DNA of 64,000 nucleotides, from positions 1-64,000 of the forward strand of contig CAVOSE010000028.1 of assembly GCA_963698775.1 (NCBI GenBank), in the 5' to 3' direction. Each line of letters opens with the position of its first letter. Position 1 is the stretch's first letter. The notes beneath the pieces were generated by a model that saw only the letters and a list, made by a program, of their open reading frames with translations, did no database searches and had not been told where the DNA came from. Source of the stretch: Thiohalocapsa sp963698775. Lineage in GTDB: Bacteria > Pseudomonadota > Gammaproteobacteria > Chromatiales > Chromatiaceae. Shown in pieces: positions 24,158 through 32,664 of the stretch. The position numbers were made by a program, and so were the translations under genes.

Positions 24158-25228
24158 ATGACCGATGTCCTGCCACCGCAACAAGCGAAGCCCAATGATC
24201 CCGAACTCTTGACACGCGAGAATACCATCCTGACGCCACGTTTCTATGAGACCGACTGTGCCGCGATGGACAAACTCGACGTGACCCCGGTGCGGGCTGA
24301 GTGGGACGAGTTGATGGCGGAATTCGAGCGGGACGAGAACAACGCGCATTTCCGCCAAGACGACGCGTTTCAGTCCGAGGTCAAGCAATTGCCGCCGGCC
24401 CTGGAGGCTGACTTCCTCGAGTTCATGGTAAGTTCGGTGACGGCGGAGTTCTCCGGCTGCGTCCTCTACAACGAGATCAAGAAGCGTGCAACCAATCCCG
24501 AGGTGCAGAAGGTCATGGGCTATATGGCCCGGGACGAGGCTCGGCACGCGGGTTTTATCAATAAATCGCTGAAGGATTTAGGTGTCGGTGTTGATTTGGG
24601 CTTTCTGAAGAAAGAAAAAAAATACACCTACTTCCGGCCTAAGTTCATCTTCTACGCCACCTATCTATCTGAAAAGATTGGTTACGCGCGCTATATCACC
24701 ATCTTCCGCCACCTGGAACGGCATCCCGAATATCGGTTCCATCCCATCTTCCGCTGGTTCGAGGAATGGTGTAACGACGAGTTCCGGCATGGCGAGGTGT
24801 TCGCGTTGATCATGCGCGCGGACCCGAAGTTGCTGAGTGGTGTCAACAAGCTTTGGATCCGGTTCTTCGTATTGTCGGTGTATGCGACGATGTATGTCCG
24901 CGATCACGCCCGCCCTGCGTTATACGAGGGGCTGGGTATCGATCCAGACGATTTCGACTTTCGCGTGTTCGAGATCTGTTCGGAGATCACACGCCAGGTG
25001 TTCCCATTGACCCTCGACATCGACCATCCGGCCTTCCGGCAGGGGTTGGTGCGGCTGAACGAGATCGCCAAGGCGAATGAAGCGGCGCGCGCTCAGGGCG
25101 GTCTGGTTGGCGGGGCCAAGCGCCTGGGCCTGGCGGTGGCAGGAGCCGCGGCCTTTGCGCGGCTTTATTTTATTCCGGCCAAGCGCAACGCTATCCCGGA
25201 TTGCCCGCGGCTCGCCCCGGCCTGGTAG
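24158..25228 (+). CDS. acsF: aerobic Mg-protoporphyrin IX monomethyl ester cyclase
   Basis: A 356-residue diiron oxygenase that forms ring E of (bacterio)chlorophyll using O2. Recognised by TPRFYETDCAAMDKLD, SSVTAEFSGCVLYNEI and the iron-ligand motifs ARDEARHAGF and WCNDEFRHGE. The ATG follows GAGGAGTGAAAGAAG. Its position between puhC and puhE is usual. The anaerobic counterpart BchE is encoded at 26348, so the organism carries both cyclase routes. Confidence 0.95.
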   Translation: MTDVLPPQQAKPNDPELLTRENTILTPRFYETDCAAMDKLDVTPVRAEWDELMAEFERDENNAHFRQDDAFQSEVKQLPPALEADFLEFMVSSVTAEFSGCVLYNEIKKRATNPEVQKVMGYMARDEARHAGFINKSLKDLGVGVDLGFLKKEKKYTYFRPKFIFYATYLSEKIGYARYITIFRHLERHPEYRFHPIFRWFEEWCNDEFRHGEVFALIMRADPKLLSGVNKLWIRFFVLSVYATMYVRDHARPALYEGLGIDPDDFDFRVFEICSEITRQVFPLTLDIDHPAFRQGLVRLNEIAKANEAARAQGGLVGGAKRLGLAVAGAAAFARLYFIPAKRNAIPDCPRLAPAW

Positions 25229-25240
25229 ACCGCGGACCAG

Positions 25241-26062
25241 ATGCTGAGTTACGGGATCGCTGTCGGCTACGCGCTGTTTGTGTGGTGGTTCAGCACCGGT
25301 GTGATCCTGTATCTGGACAAGCGTCCAGCCCATACCTACCGCCGGAGTCTGCTCGGAGCGACCGTGGTGCTCGCCCTGTCGCTCGTCGCGCTGTACGCGG
25401 TGCGGGATGCCGCGAGTCCGGCGGGGGCCTACATCGGCTTCACCGCCGGCGTGCTGATCTGGGGCTGGATGGAGATGAGCTATTTCATGGGCCTGGTGAC
25501 CGGACCGCGCAAGGCGGCCTGTCCGCCCGACTGCGGTGACTGGCGGCGCTTTTGGCTGGCTATTCAGACCAGTCTCTATCATGAACTCACCATCGTCGCG
25601 GCTGGGGCCGCCATGGTCTGGATCACCTGGGACGGCGCCAATCAGGTGGGCACCTGGACCTTTGTGATCCTGTGGTGGATGCGCTGGAGCGCGAAGCTGA
25701 ACCTGTTCTTCGGTGTGCCTAACCTGAACGAAGAATGGTTGCCGGAACATATTCGCTTTCTCACCACCTACCTGTCGAAACGGCCGATGAACCTCCTGTT
25801 CCCGGTCTCGGTGAGCGTCGCTACGGTGATCATGTGCCTGTTGGTGGAGGCTGCCTTGGACGTCCCCGCCCTGGGCTTCGCCGCCATTGCGCTGATGTTG
25901 ACCGCGACCTTGCTCGCGTTGGCGATCCTTGAGCATTGGTTGTTGGTGTTGCCGCTCGCCGATGCCGCCTTATGGAGTTGGGCGCTGCACGAGCAGGATC
26001 CACCTCCGCGCCAGTCAGCGGATTCGCCCGCCGACGCCGTCGCTGTAAGGGAAGCGCGCTAG
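25241..26062 (+). CDS. puhE: photosynthetic complex assembly protein PuhE (DUF3623)
   Basis: A 273-residue integral membrane protein with about seven helices. The family block FGVPNLNEEWLPEHIRFLTTYLSKRPMN is clear, together with WMRWSAKLNLFF and TGPRKAACPP. It is linked to reaction-centre/bacteriochlorophyll assembly in purple bacteria, though its mechanism is unknown. 12 nt after acsF; last gene of the operon, followed by a hairpin. Confidence 0.92.
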   Translation: MLSYGIAVGYALFVWWFSTGVILYLDKRPAHTYRRSLLGATVVLALSLVALYAVRDAASPAGAYIGFTAGVLIWGWMEMSYFMGLVTGPRKAACPPDCGDWRRFWLAIQTSLYHELTIVAAGAAMVWITWDGANQVGTWTFVILWWMRWSAKLNLFFGVPNLNEEWLPEHIRFLTTYLSKRPMNLLFPVSVSVATVIMCLLVEAALDVPALGFAAIALMLTATLLALAILEHWLLVLPLADAALWSWALHEQDPPPRQSADSPADAVAVREAR

Positions 26063-26068
26063 TAGCGA

Positions 26069-26086
26069 GCGCCGCATTTGCGGCGC
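26069..26086 (+). terminator. GC-rich hairpin after puhE
   Basis: GCGCCGC/GCGGCGC with a 4-nt loop, 7 nt after the puhE stop. No strong T-tract. Likely end of the bchF-puhE operon. Confidence 0.5.
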
Positions 26087-26259
26087 GGCCGGCGCGTCGA
26101 TCCGTTCGCACCCGACGCCTGGGGCCATATAGGCGATCCCCCTATTTAGTGTTAAGGTAACCCAGCAATTGACTGCGTGATTGCTGTGCCGTGGAAAATC
26201 CCTGATCGAGATTGGAATTTCAGATTTCTTGATCTCCGGGGCCCGGATGCGGTGCAAGG

Positions 26260-26301
26260 TTGACATGCGTCAAGGCAGCTTTACACCCTGTTCGCTACCT
26301 T
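26260..26301 (+). promoter_or_regulatory. bchE promoter with Fnr-type box
   Basis: Palindrome TTGAC-ATGC-GTCAA (26260-26273). A TACCTT hexamer at 26296-26301 lies where a class II Fnr promoter would have its -10, putting the box centre about 41.5 bp from the inferred start near 26308. This fits anaerobic activation of the oxygen-independent block bchE-hemN-bchJ-ferredoxin. An Fnr homologue is not in the window. Confidence 0.65.
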
Positions 26302-26347
26302 TTCATGATCGAAGAGACGAACGACGCCATCCACTCGAGGGCCCTCC

Positions 26348-27997
26348 ATGCGCATCCTGATGATCCAACCGAACTACCATTGCGGCGGTGCCGAAATCGC
26401 CGGAAACTGGCCTGCCGGCTGGGTCGCCTACATCGGCGGTGCGCTGAAGCACGCGGGCTACGACAACGTCCGTTTCGTTGACGCCATGGTCGACGAGACA
26501 GACGACGATCAGTTGCGTGAGATCATCGCCGCCAACGAGCCGGACATCGTCATGGCTACGGCCATTACGCCGATGATCTATAAGGCGCAGACCACGCTGC
26601 AGGTCGCTAAAGAGGCACGCCCGAACTGCATCACCATCCTCGGTGGCATTCATCCCACCTTCATGTATTCCCAGATCCTGCATGAGGCGCCGTGGATCGA
26701 CTACATCGTGCGCGGTGAGGGCGAGCGCATCATCGTCAACCTGATGCACGCCATCGCCGACGGTTCTCACAAGGCCGAGCGCCGGAACATTAAGGGTCTC
26801 GCGTTCCTGGACGGCGAGCAGGTGGTGGCGACCCCGGCGGAACCGGTGATCGAGGACCTCGACACCCTGACGCCGGACTGGTCCCTGCTCGACTGGGACA
26901 AGTACATCTATACACCGCTCAACACCCGCGTTTCGGTGCCGAACTTTGCGCGTGGCTGTCCGTTCACGTGCCGCTTCTGCTCACAGTGGAAATTCTGGCG
27001 TAAATACCGTCATCGTGATCCGATCAAGTTCGTCGATGAGATCGAGACCCTGGTGCGCGACCACAAGGTCGGCTTCATGATCCTCGCCGACGAAGAGCCG
27101 ACCATCATCCAGTCCAAGTTCGTCGCGCTGTGTGAGGAACTCATCAAGCGCGATCTGCCGTTGCACTGGGGCATCAATACCCGCGTGACGGACATCATGC
27201 GTGACCGGGACCTGTTGCCGTTGTATCGCAAGGCCGGGCTGGTGCACGTTTCGCTGGGTACCGAGGCGGCGGCCCAGATGAACCTGGACATCTTCCGCAA
27301 ACAGACGACCGTTGAGCAGAACAAGCTCGCGGTGAAGCTGCTCAAGGACGCCGGCATCGTCGCTGAAGTGCAGTTCATCATGGGCATGGAGAACGAGACG
27401 CCAGAGACCATCGAAGAGACCTACAAGCTGGCCCAGGACTGGAATCCAGATATGGCCAACTGGAACATGTATACCCCCTGGCCATTCGCGGAGCTGTTCG
27501 AAGAGCTGGGCGATAAGGTGGAGGTGCGTGACTACTCTAAGTACAACTTTGTCTCCCCGATCATGAAGCCTGAAGGCATGAGCCGCGAAGCTGTGCTCAA
27601 GGGTGTGATGAAGAACTATGCCCGCTTCTACATGAGCCGCAGCTTCTTCCATTACCCGTGGATCAGGGACAAGTTCAAGCGTCGCTACATGCTCGGTTGC
27701 CTGAAGGCATTCGCCAAGACCACGCTGAGCAAGAAGTTCTACGACCTTGAGCGACTCAAGTACAAGGGCGGCCTGTCCGCGGAGTGGGATTTGGGCTTTG
27801 ACGAGAGCAAGATCCTGTCGCGTGACGACATCGCGAAGCTGAAGGCGGACCGGCCTGACCTTTCCGCCGACATTGACTTCACTGGGGTCAATAAGGGGCG
27901 TGGACCCGCCGCGGTGGCCGCGCCGATTTCGGCCTGTGGTGCCCCGAACGACTTGCGGGTGGAAGAGCAAAAGACCATTGTCGCCGAGACCAACTGA
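26348..27997 (+). CDS. bchE: anaerobic Mg-protoporphyrin IX monomethyl ester cyclase
   Basis: A 549-residue B12-dependent radical SAM enzyme that forms ring E using water-derived oxygen. An N-terminal cobalamin-binding domain (about residues 1-150, LGGIHPTFMYSQIL) precedes the radical SAM motif GCPFTCRFCSQW (CxxxCxxC) near residue 202. The C-terminal region contains YMSRSFFHYPWIRDKFKRRYMLG. The ATG at 26348 opens the anaerobic operon behind an Fnr-type box. It is functionally redundant with AcsF under different oxygen regimes. Confidence 0.95.
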   Translation: MRILMIQPNYHCGGAEIAGNWPAGWVAYIGGALKHAGYDNVRFVDAMVDETDDDQLREIIAANEPDIVMATAITPMIYKAQTTLQVAKEARPNCITILGGIHPTFMYSQILHEAPWIDYIVRGEGERIIVNLMHAIADGSHKAERRNIKGLAFLDGEQVVATPAEPVIEDLDTLTPDWSLLDWDKYIYTPLNTRVSVPNFARGCPFTCRFCSQWKFWRKYRHRDPIKFVDEIETLVRDHKVGFMILADEEPTIIQSKFVALCEELIKRDLPLHWGINTRVTDIMRDRDLLPLYRKAGLVHVSLGTEAAAQMNLDIFRKQTTVEQNKLAVKLLKDAGIVAEVQFIMGMENETPETIEETYKLAQDWNPDMANWNMYTPWPFAELFEELGDKVEVRDYSKYNFVSPIMKPEGMSREAVLKGVMKNYARFYMSRSFFHYPWIRDKFKRRYMLGCLKAFAKTTLSKKFYDLERLKYKGGLSAEWDLGFDESKILSRDDIAKLKADRPDLSADIDFTGVNKGRGPAAVAAPISACGAPNDLRVEEQKTIVAETN

Positions 27998-28009
27998 GGT
28001 CAATCGATC

Positions 28010-29374
28010 ATGTCCAGCGCAGCTCCCGCGGAGATTTCGCGCGCCATGCTCAAGCGTTTCGCGGAGTTTGGCCCGCATTACGACCGCCCGGTCCCGACGT
28101 CGCTTTGGACCGATGACTTCGGTAGCGAGGACTACGAGGCAACGCTGCGCAGGATTGCGCAGCGTCCCGACGAAACCTTGTCGCTTTACGTACAGATCCC
28201 GTTCTGTGCGGGGCGCTGCTTGTACTGCGGCTGCAATACGACCATCACCCACGAGAGCGAGCGCCTGGATCAATACCTGAATCTGCTGGACCGGGAACTG
28301 GCGCTGGTGGCGGACCGGGTCGGCAATGTCAGGGACGTGTTGCAGTTCCATTTGGCGGGCGGCACGCCCAACTATCTGAACGATGCGCAATTGACGCGGC
28401 TGACGGAGATCGTCGAGCGCCATTTCCGCATCTTGCCGGATACCGACCAGTCGATTGAATGCGACCCGCGGCGGACGTCCGCCGGGCAATTGGAGCTGCT
28501 GCATGCGCTGGGTTTTCAGCGGCTGAGCCTCGGTGTCCAGGATCTCGACCCCGATGTGCAGCGGGCCATCGGCCGCATGCAGTCTCTGGACCTGATCCGG
28601 GATGTCTACTGGATGGCGCGTGAGATCGGTTTCGAGACCATCGGTTTCGACCTGATCTACGGCCTGCCCCGGCAGACGGAGGAGGCTTTTCAGCGCACAT
28701 TGGAGTCGGTCATCGAGCTGGCCCCGGATCGAGTCTCCTGTTTCGGCTACTCCCGCAATACCAGTATCGGGTCTCACCAGCACGCCATCGACGTGCACCA
28801 GTTGCCTTCGGATCACGATCGACGAGCCCTGTTCCGCCAGGCGGTGCAGGCATTTACTAGCTCAGGGTACGCATGGATCGGGCTTGATACCTTCGCGCTG
28901 GATACTGACGAGCTTGCTATCGCGCAGTCCGAGCAGCGCCTGCATCGCAACTGCATCGGTTATACGGGCAATACCAGTCATCATTTGTTGGGCATTGGTA
29001 GCGGTGCCGTGGGTGAAGTGGACGGCATCTGTATCCAAAACCAGTGCGACGTCGGTGAGTGGGAACGAACCGTCGCGCAAGGTCGGTTCCCCGTTGCCCG
29101 GGTACACCGCTCGAGCCCGGATGATCGCTGCCGGCGCGACGCCATTGCACACATGATTTGCAACCTGGAGTTGCCTGCAAAGCTCGCGTCTGGGTGTCTG
29201 GACGAGGAGTACCACCGTCTTGCGAGCTTCGCGACCGATGGCCTAGTCGAGGTGGAGCGGGATAGGCTGCGGATCACGCCTGCGGGGCGCTATTTCCTAC
29301 GCAGTTTGTGCACCGAGCACGATGCCTCTTTCAACTGGGATCGGGCCGCCTGGGATTTTTCTCGAACCAACTAA
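28010..29374 (+). CDS. hemN: oxygen-independent coproporphyrinogen III oxidase
   Basis: A 454-residue radical SAM enzyme that decarboxylates coproporphyrinogen III without O2. The HemN-type motif PFCAGRCLYCGCNT (CxxxCxxCxC) lies near residue 65, with FHLAGGTPNYL, IECDPRRTSAGQLELL and the C-terminal HemN domain (AIAHMICNLEL). Twelve nt after bchE, so both oxygen-independent steps of the pathway are co-expressed. Confidence 0.92.
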   Translation: MSSAAPAEISRAMLKRFAEFGPHYDRPVPTSLWTDDFGSEDYEATLRRIAQRPDETLSLYVQIPFCAGRCLYCGCNTTITHESERLDQYLNLLDRELALVADRVGNVRDVLQFHLAGGTPNYLNDAQLTRLTEIVERHFRILPDTDQSIECDPRRTSAGQLELLHALGFQRLSLGVQDLDPDVQRAIGRMQSLDLIRDVYWMAREIGFETIGFDLIYGLPRQTEEAFQRTLESVIELAPDRVSCFGYSRNTSIGSHQHAIDVHQLPSDHDRRALFRQAVQAFTSSGYAWIGLDTFALDTDELAIAQSEQRLHRNCIGYTGNTSHHLLGIGSGAVGEVDGICIQNQCDVGEWERTVAQGRFPVARVHRSSPDDRCRRDAIAHMICNLELPAKLASGCLDEEYHRLASFATDGLVEVERDRLRITPAGRYFLRSLCTEHDASFNWDRAAWDFSRTN

Positions 29375-29432
29375 TTCGGCGGCCATTGGGCGGTGTCTTA
29401 CCGCAGTGGCTTCGGTCAGGGGAGCAATCAGT

Positions 29433-30035
29433 TTGGACGGAGAGGGTGGGGAGGTCGGGGCGCTGGCGCGGATCGGCCCGAACGCGATCATTCGGGTCGC
29501 GGAGGCGTTGGTTGATCGGTTCGGCTCCGCGGCGGATTGTTTCGAAGAGGCTGGTCTGAGCCACTACCTTGACGCGTTGCCAGGAGAGATGGTCGACGAG
29601 CGCGAGGTCATCGCGCTGCAGCGCTCGCTTCGGGCTCGGCTCGGCATCGCCGAGGCCCGGGCAATCGCGCGCGATGCCGGCCTTCGGACCGGTGACTATC
29701 TGCTCGCCAACCGGATTCCCAAGCCGGCCCAAGTGCTGCTGCGGTTGCTGCCGCCAGGGCCGGCGAGCGGGATTCTCCTCGGCGCGGTAGGCAAGCATGC
29801 ATGGACCTTCTCCGGTAGCGGCGAGTTCAGCTTCGAGACGGGCCGGCCCGTGCGGGCGACCATTGCCGGCTGCCCGATTTGCCGCGGCGAGGAGTCAGAT
29901 GTGCCACTGTGCGACTTCTACACGGCCACGTTCGAGCGGCTGTTCAAGACGCTGGTGAGTCGCCGAACCCAGGTGACCGAGGTGCAATGCCAGTCCATGG
30001 GGGCTGACGCCTGTGTCTTCGAAATGCGCTGGTAA
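29433..30035 (+). CDS. bchJ: BchJ, 4-vinyl reductase-type protein (V4R domain)
   Basis: About 200 residues, with ARIGPNAIIRVAEAL at the N-terminus and a C-terminal V4R domain (AGCPICRGEESDVPLCDFYTATFERLFKTLV..VTEVQCQSMGADACVFEMRW). BchJ was first described as the 8-vinyl (old numbering 4-vinyl) reductase, but later work suggests an accessory, substrate-handling role. A TTG start at 29433 is chosen because AGGGGAG precedes it by 7 nt; GTG 29406 and ATG 29322 (overlapping hemN) are alternatives. Linked to bchE as in other purple bacteria. Confidence 0.85.
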   Translation: MDGEGGEVGALARIGPNAIIRVAEALVDRFGSAADCFEEAGLSHYLDALPGEMVDEREVIALQRSLRARLGIAEARAIARDAGLRTGDYLLANRIPKPAQVLLRLLPPGPASGILLGAVGKHAWTFSGSGEFSFETGRPVRATIAGCPICRGEESDVPLCDFYTATFERLFKTLVSRRTQVTEVQCQSMGADACVFEMRW

Positions 30036-30046
30036 CGAGGATCGAG

Positions 30047-30322
30047 ATGGAGATTGAAGCCCAAATCGCTGGTCAGTCGTCCCTGCCGCCTTGTGTGGGC
30101 TTGGGGGAGGTTCGCATCGAGGTCGATACGCCGAACTGCATCGGCTGCGGCGGTTGTACTGCTTTTGCGACCCGAACCTTTGTCATCAACGATGACCTGG
30201 TCGCGGAGTTGACCGGGGAACTGGACGATCTGGACGATCTGCTGTCCGCCGCTCAGTCATGTCCCCTCTATGCCATTACCCTGTTCGATGGGGAAGGCGC
30301 CAGGCTGTATCCGGAAGATTAA
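30047..30322 (+). CDS. small single-cluster ferredoxin linked to bchE-bchJ
   Basis: A 91-residue ferredoxin with the pattern C31-x2-C34-x2-C37 (NCIGCGGCTAF) and C72-P, consistent with one [4Fe-4S] cluster. Acidic stretches (ELTGELDDLDDLL) lie between them. The ATG follows GAGG 11 nt after the bchJ stop, so it is co-transcribed with bchE-hemN-bchJ. Both BchE and HemN need low-potential electrons for radical SAM chemistry, so this protein is a plausible dedicated donor; that is inference. Confidence 0.85.
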   Translation: MEIEAQIAGQSSLPPCVGLGEVRIEVDTPNCIGCGGCTAFATRTFVINDDLVAELTGELDDLDDLLSAAQSCPLYAITLFDGEGARLYPED

Positions 30323-30433
30323 GCCTTTCCGGTCGAGGCGTTTCCGCTCTTACGGTTCCCAGCCATGGGCTTGGCATCTCTGTGCGCCGACCTTATGAAG
30401 CGCCGAAACGATCAATATCCCGCCGTGCGCTCG

Positions 30434-30871
30434 TCAATGTATTCTGTCGCCCGCCTTCGCCGACGGGGTCGAATCGACGCTCTCCACCAGTGGCAGCGTG
30501 GCGTGGTGCATGACCAGGTGCCAGCCCCGATTGGTGCGAAGATAGGTGTTGGTGGCCAGTACGCGGGTCAAATCCGACACCTCTCCGGCTGGACCGATGC
30601 CCTCTTCGACAATGTGTACAGAGAGCCCATCGGACTCGAGTCGGTTCAACAGGCGAAATCGTATCGTCGGTGCCTCTGTTGCGGAGAGGATCGACTGCCA
30701 GCTATGGAGGACGGCGGCGTAACCTTGCAGCAAGTCGCCGCCCGGGTGGACGCACTGGGCATCATCGGTATTGAGCCAAACGCTGGCCATCAGAGTCAGG
30801 TCGGTGGCCGCGAATGCCGCATAGAACGCAGCTTCGGCGGCATCCGGTGACTGAAAGATGGAACCGGTCAT
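30434..30871 (-). CDS. SnoaL/NTF2-like domain protein
   Basis: A 145-residue protein beginning MTGSIFQSPDAAEAAFYAAFAATDLTLMASVWL. The N-terminal helix, the D-A-x-C-V-H-P-G-G motif and the C-terminal strand NRGWHLVMHHATLP fit the SnoaL-like/DUF4440 fold. These small proteins bind or hydrolyse diverse ligands, so no substrate can be assigned. It is convergent with the ferredoxin gene; upstream in-frame codons through the tRNA-Leu gene are not credible. Confidence 0.75.
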   Translation of the reverse strand: MTGSIFQSPDAAEAAFYAAFAATDLTLMASVWLNTDDAQCVHPGGDLLQGYAAVLHSWQSILSATEAPTIRFRLLNRLESDGLSVHIVEEGIGPAGEVSDLTRVLATNTYLRTNRGWHLVMHHATLPLVESVDSTPSAKAGDRIH

Positions 30872-30998
30872 GGGGTCGCTCCGTAACCTGCGTACGCGCC
30901 AGCTTACATGGACTAATCGAGCGGCGTTCGCGATGCGGTGTCGGTCGATACCTAGGCCCGACTGACCGATGCCGCCTGCGTAAGGGGCTTCAAATGAG

Positions 30999-31085
30999 TG
31001 GTACCGGGGACGAGACTCGAACTCGTAAGGTGTTACCACCGGTGGATTTTGAGTCCACTGCGTCTACCAATTCCGCCACCCCGGC
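30999..31085 (-). tRNA. tRNA-Leu (anticodon CAA)
   Basis: 87-nt cloverleaf on the minus strand starting GCCGGGGTGGCGGAATTGG and ending with encoded CCA. It has the D-loop GGTAGACGC, anticodon loop CTCAAAA (anticodon CAA), a long variable arm, and TTCGAGTC in the T-arm. Long variable arm and anticodon identify Leu (UUG codons). Confidence 0.95.
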
Positions 31086-31277
31086 CAAGCGGCTTATGAT
31101 AGCGCTTTCATTGTCGGCTTAAAAGCGGTGGACGCATTTTGTGCGCCGCCGGTGATGTGCGATGGTTTCCGGCCGTTCGCCGTAGCGGGTGCTGTTGCCG
31201 GTGTTTGGCATTACCATGCGTTGGTTTGTTAAGAACCAAAGCCCAGAGGACTCACGCATGCCGCACGGCCTTGTCCG

Positions 31278-32330
31278 GTGGTGACAGTGGCGAACTCATT
31301 GCGTCGCTCTGACTTCCGTTTCGATCTGCCGCCTGAGTTGATCGCCCAGCGGCCTCTGCCGCAACGCAGCGCGAGCCGCCTGCTGGCCCTCGACGGCCCG
31401 AGCGGTGCAATGGTAGACCTGTCGTTCCATGACCTACCGTCGCTGCTTCGGCCTGGCGACCTGCTGGTATTCAACGATACGCGCGTGATACCCGCGCGTT
31501 TGTATGCCCGTAAGGCGACGGGCGGTCGCGTCGAGATCCTGCTAGAGAGGCTCGTGTCGGTCCATCAGGCGTGGGCGCAGGTGCGAGCAAGCAAGTCACC
31601 CAAGCCGGGAGGGCTGCTCTTGTTGGCGGGCGGTGAGCGTATTGAGGTCGTCGGTAGAGACGATGATCTGTTCTTGCTCGAGGCGCTGGATGCCGACTTC
31701 GGCGAGCTGATGCGTCGGCATGGACACATGCCCCTCCCACCCTATATCGAGCGTGCCGACGACGCCGTCGATGCGGCCCGTTATCAGACCGTCTATGCCC
31801 GTCGCGACGGTGCTGTCGCAGCCCCTACGGCGGGGCTACATTTCGACGTCGATGTCTTGAAAGCCGTAGCGGCCATGGGTGTCGATACCGCACAGGTCAC
31901 GCTGCATGTCGGCGCCGGCACCTTCCAGCCGGTGCGGGCCGAGGATTTAGACCAGCATCGCATGCATGCGGAGTGGCTAGAGGTGGGCGAGACGGTTTGC
32001 CGCCAGGTTGCGCGGACCCGTGCCGATGGCGGGCGCGTGGTCGCTGTAGGGACGACCTCGGTGCGCAGCCTCGAGACGGCGGCAGCGGGCGGCGCGCTCG
32101 TGCCCTTTGAAGGTGAGAGCCGTTTGTTCATCCGCCCGGGTTATCGGTTTCAGGTCGTCGACGCAATGATCACGAACTTCCATTTGCCGGAGTCGACACT
32201 CCTGATGTTGGTCTCCGCGTTCGCGGGCTATCGGCAGATCATGGCCGCCTACGCGCATGCGGTGGATGCGGGTTACCGTTTCTTTTCCTACGGCGACGCA
32301 ATGTTCTTGACCCGCGACCACGCCGCCTGA
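31278..32330 (+). CDS. queA: S-adenosylmethionine:tRNA ribosyltransferase-isomerase
   Basis: About 350 residues; makes epoxyqueuosine in tRNA from preQ1 using the ribosyl moiety of SAM. Family blocks: RRSDFRFDLPPELIAQRPL, LVFNDTRVIPARL, APTAGLHF, LHVGAGTFQPV and MITNFHLPEST. The start is uncertain among GTG codons at 31278, 31281 and 31287; the conserved region begins at RRSDF. Upstream of tgt as in many proteobacteria, but here msrA and a HAD gene intervene. Confidence 0.93.
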   Translation: MVTVANSLRRSDFRFDLPPELIAQRPLPQRSASRLLALDGPSGAMVDLSFHDLPSLLRPGDLLVFNDTRVIPARLYARKATGGRVEILLERLVSVHQAWAQVRASKSPKPGGLLLLAGGERIEVVGRDDDLFLLEALDADFGELMRRHGHMPLPPYIERADDAVDAARYQTVYARRDGAVAAPTAGLHFDVDVLKAVAAMGVDTAQVTLHVGAGTFQPVRAEDLDQHRMHAEWLEVGETVCRQVARTRADGGRVVAVGTTSVRSLETAAAGGALVPFEGESRLFIRPGYRFQVVDAMITNFHLPESTLLMLVSAFAGYRQIMAAYAHAVDAGYRFFSYGDAMFLTRDHAA

Positions 32331-32351
32331 CCGGCTGCGGTTTGGGCAAGC

Positions 32352-32380
32352 AAAAAAAAAGCGCGGCGGGCGCCGCGCTT
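32352..32380 (-). terminator. strong Rho-independent terminator (leftward)
   Basis: AAGCGCGGCG/CGCCGCGCTT perfect 10-bp stem with a 2-nt loop. On the minus strand it is followed directly by a run of T (A9 on the plus strand at 32352-32360). It terminates minus-strand transcription coming from 32440 or from msrA. Confidence 0.85.
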
Positions 32381-32440
32381 GAAGATTACCACCAAAGGAG
32401 GATGGAGGAGTGCACTGAAGAACTGCGAATCTTCAGTACA
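32352..32440 (-). ncRNA. candidate small RNA with anti-Shine-Dalgarno stretch
   Basis: Minus-strand segment of about 90 nt between a possible promoter (TTGACA at 32469-32474, N17, GAAACT at 32446-32451) and the strong terminator at 32352-32380. It contains a 7-bp hairpin CTGAAGA/TCTTCAG and then an unpaired CTCCTCCATCCTCCTTTGG, complementary to ribosome-binding sites. Exposed CCUCC motifs are characteristic of some regulatory sRNAs. No ORF fits. Alternatively it is the msrA 3' UTR. Confidence 0.5.
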
Positions 32441-32664
32441 TCAACAGTTTCTTATTTAGCCCCGGGATTGTCAAGCTGACTTTACGCCTCTGATGTTTGT
32501 TTTGGCGCTTTTCGAGTCATGTGTCACCGCCTAAGTTTCTGAATAATAGGGCTCTCATCGGGTTTCTTACAAATTGTTGCGTTTTTGTATCAGCGTGCTG
32601 TTGGCTTGGTTTTGCCGTTGGCCAGCGCGCCGACCCCTTTGGCAAGGGCTGGGTGGCTTGGCGG

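Noticed and set aside
26981..28816. 611-codon minus-strand open frame opposite bchE and hemN
   Set aside because: It is the shadow of two well-recognised plus-strand genes in GC-rich DNA; no family resemblance or ribosome-binding site.
30872..31039. N-terminal extension of the SnoaL-like protein from an upstream Met
   Set aside because: The extension would translate through the tRNA-Leu gene; the internal ATG at 30871 gives the normal domain length.
32352..32380. Terminator for queA on the plus strand
   Set aside because: The A-run precedes the hairpin and no T-run follows on the plus strand; orientation fits leftward transcription only.
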